From Bacteroidales bacterium (GTDB taxonomy: Bacteria; Bacteroidota; Bacteroidia; Bacteroidales; WCHB1-69): DNA of 5,141 bases. Below, piece after piece: positions 1 through 5,141 of this stretch. Where the stretch lies: contig JAQUGA010000183.1 of assembly GCA_028684405.1 (NCBI GenBank), positions 1-5,141 on the forward strand, written 5' to 3'. The first letter of the stretch is position 1, and the number at the start of each line of letters is the position of its first letter. Made by a program: the position numbers and the translations under genes. The notes beneath the pieces were generated by a model. It had not been told where the DNA came from and made no database searches. It saw only the letters and a list, made by a program, of their open reading frames with translations.

Positions 1-417
1 GTCTTGAAACTCATTTCCGAAACCCCTTTATCAATAATCCCCGTTTTAAATGCTAAAAATCACTATTTGGGTTGCATAACGCTATATGATTTGCTGCTCA
101 GCATGTCCACTCTGACAGCTATTTCAAATCCTGGTGCAATTATCATTCTCGAAATGTTTACGCACGATTATTTATTATCGCAAATTGCGTCTATTGTGGA
201 GTCGAATGATGCCAAAATTTTGAGTTTGTATATCCAAACCCAAACCGATTCTACAAAAGTAAATGTTATTATAAAGATTAATAAAAATGATATTTCTTCT
301 ATCGTAAGTACCTTTAATAGATATAATTACATTATCAAAGAGTCTTTTTCGGAAAGTGATTACTTCGAGATGTTGAACGATAAGTACGACGAATTTCTAT
401 CTTGGCTAAACATATAA
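1..417 (+). CDS. CBS domain protein with ACT-like C-terminal region (5' end missing)
   Basis: Partial gene: the reading frame is open to the first base of the window. The only start-like codon near the edge is TTG at 4, inside a conserved CBS strand, so it is not the real start. About 138 codons are visible. Codons 1-36 look like the end of a second CBS motif (PLSIIPVLN, then YLGCITLYDLL). Codons 45-117 (from GAIIILE through VESNDAKIL to FNRYNYII) have an alternating strand/helix pattern resembling an ACT domain. The protein ends in WLNI, close to the end I remember for flavobacterial CBS proteins beside NAD kinase, which are about 220 residues long. CBS pairs usually bind adenine nucleotides and ACT domains bind small metabolites. 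The ligand here is unknown, and a role in regulating NAD metabolism is only inferred from position. It has no signal peptide in the visible part and is probably cytoplasmic. The next gene begins 3 bases after its stop. Confidence 0.85.
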   Translation, partial: VLKLISETPLSIIPVLNAKNHYLGCITLYDLLLSMSTLTAISNPGAIIILEMFTHDYLLSQIASIVESNDAKILSLYIQTQTDSTKVNVIIKINKNDISSIVSTFNRYNYIIKESFSESDYFEMLNDKYDEFLSWLNI

Positions 418-420
418 AAA

Positions 421-1839
421 ATGCCCTTTATTTTGCTTTTTCTTGCCTTGATTAATACCCCGTTTGCTTACGGAATAGGAGAAGTGCAGTTTTCAGAAAA
501 CGACTCTATTCGTATTTCCGAAATTGCAATAAGTGGAAATAGACGAACTCAAAATCAAATTATTCTGCGAGAATTGGAATTTAATGTGGGAGATTCTTTT
601 CTTGCTTCTGATATAGAAATTATCCTAAAAAAAAGCAGAGAAAATTTAATAAACACATCTTTATTTAATTTTATCGACATTGTTAAAGATGTAGATACCA
701 GCTCTTTGATGCTCAAAATTCAGGTGAATTTAATTGAACGATGGTACATTCTTCCTTATTTTGCAATCAAATCAGCAGAGGAAAACATTAATTCTTGGTG
801 GGGTCAAAAAAACATAGAGCATTTAAGTTTGGCAATGACCGTTGTTGATAACAACTTTAGAGGAATGCGAGAAGAATTAATTCTAAAAACAAATATTGGA
901 TACGATCGAAGCTTAGGTTTAACTTATTCAATACCGTATGTAAACAAGCAAAAAACGCTGGGAGTGATGATAAATACGGAATATGGTGCTTACAAAGAAA
1001 TGATTTTGGGCATTGAAGATTATGCTTATTGCTTTTTTCGAAGTCCTGAAAACTTGGTCTTGACAAAATATTCAGCAGGAGCTGGCATTTTATGGCGACC
1101 TTTATTTAGAACCACTCAGCAGCTAAACTTAGAGTATCACAATGCCTCTTTTTTAGATGAGGTTTTAGACTTGAATCCCAATTTAGTATCGACCCGAAAA
1201 ATATCCTATTTGCGTATTTATTCTAAATTAAAAATCGACCACCGAAACAACAAAGCCTATCCAACCGAGGGTTCGTATGTTGATTTAATTATTACGCAAA
1301 CGGGATTGGGGCTTTTGTCTGGAGAAAAAAACATGCAAAGTTCTTTTGAGACCAACGTTCGTTTTTATCAAGCCATAAGCAAACGGCTTTTTTGGGCCAG
1401 TGGAATGCATGGTGTTATTGCCAAAAACGCTTCAAAGACGGAATATTTTGGTCAAGAAATTGGAAATTACAACAATGAAATGAGGGCTTTTGAAAATTAC
1501 AGAATCCCCTTTACAGAAGCTTTTATCAGTAAAAACAATTTTAAAATACAAGTAATTCCCAAAAAAGTAAAAAAAATACCTTTTTTAAAAACAGAAACAT
1601 TTAGCCTAATTCATTATGCGGTTTATTTGAATGCCTTCTTCGATCTAGCCTATGTTAAGCCCGATTGGCAACGCAATCCTCTGCTCAATAGAAGGGCGTT
1701 AAAATCGAACTTTTTTTATAGTTCGGGTGTTGGTTTAGATGTTGTAACTTACTACGATATGGTTTTTCGTTTTGAATGCAGTCGGAATTTTGAATTCAAT
1801 AGTTGGGGATTTTTCGTACATTTAAGGACTTCAATTTAA
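421..1839 (+). CDS. Single-POTRA Omp85/BamA-TamA-like outer-membrane barrel protein
   Basis: A 472-residue protein predicted to be secreted and inserted in the outer membrane. Residues 1-18 form a hydrophobic signal peptide without basic residues. Residues about 30-103 look like one POTRA domain (IRISEIAISGNRRTQNQII, then a second strand near FNFIDIVKD). From about 110 to the end, alternating aromatic/polar strands fit an Omp85-type barrel. Supporting landmarks are DHRNNKAYPTEGSYV (273-287), resembling the strand before the conserved loop in BamA, MRAF (354-357) at the place of the VRGF/Y motif of loop L6, and FFDLAYV (406-412). True BamA has five POTRAs and is much longer, so this is probably not the essential BamA. 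It could be a TamA-like or lineage-specific member that inserts or exports outer-membrane proteins. ATG 421 is the farthest upstream start possible, because the TAA at 415-417 ends the previous gene in the same frame. No Shine-Dalgarno is visible. It lies between the CBS gene and NAD kinase, almost certainly in one operon. Confidence 0.85.
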   Translation: MPFILLFLALINTPFAYGIGEVQFSENDSIRISEIAISGNRRTQNQIILRELEFNVGDSFLASDIEIILKKSRENLINTSLFNFIDIVKDVDTSSLMLKIQVNLIERWYILPYFAIKSAEENINSWWGQKNIEHLSLAMTVVDNNFRGMREELILKTNIGYDRSLGLTYSIPYVNKQKTLGVMINTEYGAYKEMILGIEDYAYCFFRSPENLVLTKYSAGAGILWRPLFRTTQQLNLEYHNASFLDEVLDLNPNLVSTRKISYLRIYSKLKIDHRNNKAYPTEGSYVDLIITQTGLGLLSGEKNMQSSFETNVRFYQAISKRLFWASGMHGVIAKNASKTEYFGQEIGNYNNEMRAFENYRIPFTEAFISKNNFKIQVIPKKVKKIPFLKTETFSLIHYAVYLNAFFDLAYVKPDWQRNPLLNRRALKSNFFYSSGVGLDVVTYYDMVFRFECSRNFEFNSWGFFVHLRTSI

Positions 1840-1844
1840 AAACA

Positions 1845-2738
1845 ATGAAAGAGAAAAAAGTGTTTGCTATTTATGGAAATACCCGAAGAAATCAATCCGT
1901 TGATGTTTTTCAAAAAGTAATTGATGCTCTAGAAAAAAAATCTGAAATAATGTTTTTTTTTGAACCACTGTTCAAAATTATTGAAAAAAAAATCAAAATT
2001 ACGCTGCCTGTAAAACTTTTTAATACGCCCGAAGATTTATTTGAAAATGTAGATTGTATCTTGTCAATTGGCGGAGATGGAACTTTTTTAGGCACTTTAC
2101 TTTTTGCTTCCAACAACGATATTCCCGTTTTAGGAATCAATAACGGACAATTGGGGTTTTTGGCAAATATACAAATCGAAGATTTGGAAATGGCCTTACA
2201 AAATTTTATTGATGGCGATTACGAACTCGATCAACGTGCGGTTCTCGAAATAATTCGACAGGATGAAACATTTTTAAACAAACCAATTTATGCGTTGAAT
2301 GATGTTACGATTCGCCGGAGTGAAAACGCTTCAATGTTGTCGGTTAAAGTCGACGTAAACGATGAGTTTTTAAACAATTATTGGGCAGATGGAATCATTG
2401 TTTCAACGCCAACCGGGTCTACTGCCTATTCTTTAAGTTGCGGTGGACCGATTTTAATGCCCAAATCCAATGCTTTTATTATAACGCCTATTGCATCGCA
2501 CACGCTTACTGTCAGGCCTTTGGTTCTTTCCGACGAGAGCTTTCTTTCGATTAAAGTATCCGGCAGAACATCTCATTATACCTTGGGAGTGGATTCAAGC
2601 AGTTATAAAATGGATATCTCAACTCCATTAATCGTTAAAAAAGCACCATTTAAAATTAAAATTGTAAAACTAAACCAACACTCTTTTTTAAAAACCATTC
2701 GCGAAAAACTCTTTTGGGGACACGATAAGAGAAATTAA
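1845..2738 (+). CDS. nadK: NAD kinase (ATP-NAD kinase)
   Basis: Cytoplasmic enzyme that phosphorylates NAD at the 2'-hydroxyl of its adenosine ribose to make NADP, the only known de novo route to NADP. The protein is 297 residues, normal for bacterial NadK. Hallmarks in order are IYGN near the N-terminus (9-12), GGDGT (76-80, with D78 the expected catalytic aspartate), NNGQLGF (99-105), the NE/D motif as ND (152-153), DGIIVSTPTGSTAY (182-195), GGPI (200-203) and the SHTLTVRP segment (218-225). ATG 1845 is chosen because it begins MKEKKVFAIYGN, where the family normally starts. A longer frame opens at TTG 1803, but that would overlap the end of the barrel gene and add 14 unconserved residues. 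The gap after the upstream stop is 5 bases. The region coding residues 30-50 is lysine- and phenylalanine-rich and carries long A and T runs. Confidence 0.97.
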   Translation: MKEKKVFAIYGNTRRNQSVDVFQKVIDALEKKSEIMFFFEPLFKIIEKKIKITLPVKLFNTPEDLFENVDCILSIGGDGTFLGTLLFASNNDIPVLGINNGQLGFLANIQIEDLEMALQNFIDGDYELDQRAVLEIIRQDETFLNKPIYALNDVTIRRSENASMLSVKVDVNDEFLNNYWADGIIVSTPTGSTAYSLSCGGPILMPKSNAFIITPIASHTLTVRPLVLSDESFLSIKVSGRTSHYTLGVDSSSYKMDISTPLIVKKAPFKIKIVKLNQHSFLKTIREKLFWGHDKRN

Positions 2739-2762
2739 TTTACGCTAAAAACATTTATAATA

Positions 2763-4535
2763 ATGAAGAAAAATTTATTTCTGCTCTTATTCTTATTGTT
2801 GAATATCTCTATTTTATATTCACAAAAGGGACAGCAAGAAAATATAAAAAGACACATTTCGGTTTTGACCTCAGATTCCATGCAGGGTAGACAACCGGGC
2901 TTGGATGGCGACAAAATGGCAGCGGAATATATTCGAAAGGAGTTTCAGAAAATGAATATTTCACTTTTGGGAGAAGATGGTTTTAATTATTTTGAAGTGG
3001 TCACTTCGGTAAAAGCTGGAACTAAAAACCAATTTACTTATTTGAATAAAAACTATGTTTTAGGAGTTGATTATACCCCTATAACGATTTCGAAAAATGA
3101 CGCTTTGCATGCGAATATTTATTTTGCAGGATACGGTTTTGATATTGATACAGATAGTTTGAAATGGAATGATTATCCCACCACTTTTCATGTAAACCGA
3201 ATGTGGGTAATTGTTATTCGTGGTGTTCCTGATCCGAATAATCCAGATTCTAAATATGCACCCTATGCTTCGGATTGGGCAAAAATTGCAAAAGCAAAAG
3301 ACAAAGGAGCAAAAGGCGTTATTTTGGTTTCGCCCAAAAATTTGGAACCCAAAGATGAATTAATGCCGCTTTACCTTGATCAACAAGCTGGTACATCTGC
3401 AATTCCTGTGATTAATATCCGCAGAGCCGTTGTCAACGAAATGCTTTGGAATTATGGAATTGACATAGAAGAAATTGAGAAAAGAGCAGAAAAAAAAATG
3501 GAATATAAAGGGATACTTATTCCAAATAAATTAGCGGCTATTACAGATTTGGATATTACACGTTCGGTCACTCAAAATGTTGTTGGAATTATTGATGGAA
3601 GCGATCCCGTTTTGAAAAATGACTTTGTCGTTGTAGGTGCTCATTACGATCATCTGGGATATGGCGGACAGGGAAGCAGTTCGCGCTCGCCAGACACCAT
3701 TGCTATTCATCCAGGAGCCGATGATAATGCTTCGGGAGTGGCAGTAATGCTCGATCTTGCTAAGAAACTACAAGCCAATAAATCGAAATTGAAAAAATCA
3801 GTTGTTTTTGTTGCTTTTGGAGCCGAAGAACTCGGTATAATTGGCTCAAAAGAGTTTTTAAAAACTAGTTTAATTGACCCTTCGAAAATTAAAACCATGA
3901 TAAACTTAGATATGGTTGGACGATTAAACGAAGAACAAAGGCTTCAAATTGCAGGCACAGGAACGGCTCTCGAATTTGACAAATACATTGATATTGCAAA
4001 TGTGAAATATAAATTTTCAATTCAAAAAAATCAAGATGGATACGGGCCTTCTGACCACTCTTCTTTTTATTCTGAAAAAATACCAGTTTTATTTTTGTCT
4101 ACCGGAGCTCACGAAGATTATCATACCGTATTTGATACCGAAGATAAAATCAATTATTCGGGCATTGCAAAAATTTCAAATTTCACGTATGATTTTGTGT
4201 TTGATTTATTAAACAAAAACAGAACAGTCACATACAATGAGTTGTCCGCCCCTGTATCTACACAAGGACATGGACGATTAAAAGTGACTTTGGGCATTAT
4301 TCCCGACGTTTCGGGCGGTGACCAAAAAGGTCTGAGAATTGATGGTGTTCGCAAAGGAGGCATTGCCGATTTGGCGGGTCTTATAAAAGGGGATATAATT
4401 GTGGCCATTGACGGAAAACCAATCGGAAACATTTATGATTACATGGCTCGAATGTCGGCATTAATACCCGGAAAAACAGCAACAATTGACTATATTAGAT
4501 CAGAAAAAACAGAGGTTACCATTGTGCAATTGTAA
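2763..4535 (+). CDS. Secreted PA-M28-PDZ zinc aminopeptidase
   Basis: A 590-residue exported zinc metallopeptidase of family M28, likely releasing N-terminal amino acids from peptides in the periplasm or outside the cell. Residues 1-20 are a signal peptide (two lysines, a leucine-rich core, probable cut at LYS|Q). There is no lipobox cysteine. A protease-associated (PA) domain spans roughly 110-255. The M28 catalytic domain spans about 270-485 and has the full co-catalytic set by analogy with Streptomyces griseus aminopeptidase: ligands H294 (in GAHYDHLG), D320 (GADDNASG), E356 (FGAEELG), D383 (NLDMVGR) and H454 (EDYHTVFD), with D296 and E355 as catalytic residues. A PDZ domain occupies about 505-590, with GIIPD (511-515) in the place of the carboxylate-binding loop. 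Start ATG 2763 precedes a classic signal peptide, and no Shine-Dalgarno is seen. It follows nadK by 24 bases and may share its transcript. Substrate specificity cannot be told from sequence. Confidence 0.93.
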   Translation: MKKNLFLLLFLLLNISILYSQKGQQENIKRHISVLTSDSMQGRQPGLDGDKMAAEYIRKEFQKMNISLLGEDGFNYFEVVTSVKAGTKNQFTYLNKNYVLGVDYTPITISKNDALHANIYFAGYGFDIDTDSLKWNDYPTTFHVNRMWVIVIRGVPDPNNPDSKYAPYASDWAKIAKAKDKGAKGVILVSPKNLEPKDELMPLYLDQQAGTSAIPVINIRRAVVNEMLWNYGIDIEEIEKRAEKKMEYKGILIPNKLAAITDLDITRSVTQNVVGIIDGSDPVLKNDFVVVGAHYDHLGYGGQGSSSRSPDTIAIHPGADDNASGVAVMLDLAKKLQANKSKLKKSVVFVAFGAEELGIIGSKEFLKTSLIDPSKIKTMINLDMVGRLNEEQRLQIAGTGTALEFDKYIDIANVKYKFSIQKNQDGYGPSDHSSFYSEKIPVLFLSTGAHEDYHTVFDTEDKINYSGIAKISNFTYDFVFDLLNKNRTVTYNELSAPVSTQGHGRLKVTLGIIPDVSGGDQKGLRIDGVRKGGIADLAGLIKGDIIVAIDGKPIGNIYDYMARMSALIPGKTATIDYIRSEKTEVTIVQL

Positions 4536-4540
4536 GCTCT

Positions 4541-4560
4541 ATCTTGATTTTGTTTAAGAT
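4541..4560 (+). terminator. Weak hairpin, possible terminator after the peptidase gene
   Basis: Just after the peptidase stop, 4541-4547 (ATCTTGA) can pair with 4554-4560 (TTAAGAT), including one G-U pair, leaving a 6-base loop. The stem has only one G-C pair, and the following bases (TGTTTTC) form a poor U-tract. On the minus strand no U-run follows the hairpin. It sits in the 42-base gap between two converging genes, where a terminator is expected, but the fold is too weak for a firm call. Confidence 0.3.
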
Positions 4561-4577
4561 TGTTTTCTCAACATTTT

Positions 4578-5141
4578 TTATTCTATCTCTTTCTTTTCAG
4601 GAATAAATATTGAAGCCAAAATGCTGACTGTTAGAATCAAGAAAATTATGATTAATGAGTGATATGTTTCAAATCCCAATGCCTCTAATTGTGAGTGAGC
4701 CAGCATTTTAGTGCCGATAAATGTTAGCAATATGGCAAGTCCTAAATGAAGGAAGCGGAACATTGGAAGAATATTACTGACCAAGAAGAACAAAGCTCTA
4801 AGTCCCAAAATTGCAAAAATATTAGAGAAGAACACCACAAATGGATCTTTGGTAATGGCAAAAATAGCAGGAATAGAATCAACGGCAAAAACAACGTCCG
4901 ATAATTCTATCATAATTAAACAGATTAACAAAGGAGTAATGTACGTTTTGTGATTATCTCTATAAATAAAATCTTGTCCGTGTAGCGTTTTTGTAACATT
5001 AAAGTGTTTAGACAGCCATTTTACAATCATATTTTGGCTTGGGTCTTTTTCTTTTTCATGCTTTGTAAAAAACATTTTGAGTCCGGTAAATATTAAAAAT
5101 GCACCAAAAATATATAAAACCCAATCGTATTTTTGAATTAG
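4578..5141 (-). CDS. TerC/Alx-family integral membrane protein (5' end missing)
   Basis: Partial gene on the minus strand. The frame stays open to the right edge of the window. The first ATG inside it (at 5075) is not the start, because the 22 codons upstream (LIQKYDWVLYIFGAFLIFTGLK) are a typical TerC membrane segment. About 187 C-terminal residues are visible out of the roughly 300-350 usual for the family. They show a membrane segment, a long charged loop (about 26-69, lysine- and histidine-containing), then further hydrophobic segments: the signature ELSDVVFAVDSIPA (79-92) with conserved acidic residues, SNIFAILGLRALFF (106-119), and two more ending in PEKKEIE. Family members include E. 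coli Alx, linked to manganese export and alkaline response, and the plasmid tellurite-resistance protein TerC. Metal export is therefore plausible but the ion is unproven. No other ter genes are visible. Any promoter or manganese riboswitch (yybP-ykoY type, known upstream of some relatives) would lie outside the window. Confidence 0.93.
   Translation of the reverse strand, partial: LIQKYDWVLYIFGAFLIFTGLKMFFTKHEKEKDPSQNMIVKWLSKHFNVTKTLHGQDFIYRDNHKTYITPLLICLIMIELSDVVFAVDSIPAIFAITKDPFVVFFSNIFAILGLRALFFLVSNILPMFRFLHLGLAILLTFIGTKMLAHSQLEALGFETYHSLIIIFLILTVSILASIFIPEKKEIE

Noticed and set aside
1817..1824. TACATTTA resembling the Bacteroidota -7 promoter element (TAnnTTTG) before nadK
   Set aside because: It lacks the final G, and the nearest upstream TTTG (1789-1792) is 24 bases away rather than about 19. 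The tight operon spacing also makes a separate promoter unnecessary.
1824..1828. AAGGA as a ribosome binding site for nadK
   Set aside because: It is 16 bases from the ATG, too far for a Shine-Dalgarno, and it lies within the coding sequence of the upstream gene.
1803..1844. Upstream TTG extension of NAD kinase by 14 residues
   Set aside because: It overlaps the conserved end of the barrel gene, adds unconserved sequence and uses a rare start. ATG 1845 gives the normal family N-terminus.
2304..2309. ND instead of NE at the NAD kinase second motif as a damaged active site
   Set aside because: The motif is described as NE/D in the family, so aspartate is an accepted variant, and all other motifs are intact.
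2756..2761. TATAAT sequence just before the peptidase gene
   Set aside because: It lies one base before the ATG at 2763, leaving no room for a transcription start upstream of the coding region. It is expected by chance at this AT content.
4578..5141. Tellurite-resistance gene cluster
   Set aside because: Only one TerC-family gene is present. Chromosomal TerC/Alx homologs are widespread and are linked to metal homeostasis rather than tellurite resistance, and no terZABDE genes are visible.

Overview
The window reads as a stretch of chromosome from an AT-rich member of the Bacteroidota, most likely Flavobacteriia-like or a near relative. The reasons are the CBS-domain gene lying just upstream of NAD kinase (an arrangement I know from flavobacterial genomes), the lack of Shine-Dalgarno sequences before every visible start, and signal peptides of the '...YS-Q' type. 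No mobile element, CRISPR array, tRNA or rRNA is visible.

Layout. Positions 1-2738 hold three tightly packed + strand genes: the 3' part of a CBS-domain gene with an ACT-like tail (1-417, cut by the left edge), a small Omp85/BamA-like outer-membrane protein with a single POTRA domain (421-1839), and NAD kinase (1845-2738). The gaps are 3 and 5 bases, so they are very probably one operon. A secreted PA-M28-PDZ zinc aminopeptidase (2763-4535) follows 24 bases later on the same strand and may be read from the same transcript. A TerC/Alx-family membrane protein (4578-5141, cut by the right edge) lies on the opposite strand, tail-to-tail with the peptidase, 42 bases away. That gap holds a weak hairpin.

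How the genes may fit together. NAD kinase makes NADP and is housekeeping. The CBS/ACT-like protein is a plausible small-ligand sensor next to it. The Omp85-like protein and the peptidase both act in the cell envelope. No pathway that uses all of them is evident from sequence. The link between CBS/ACT-like sensor, Omp85-like barrel and NAD kinase is the most interesting aspect, but it may only be conserved gene order. Coding density is very high, and no gene-free stretch exceeds 42 bases. I see no strong evidence for a wholly new system here.
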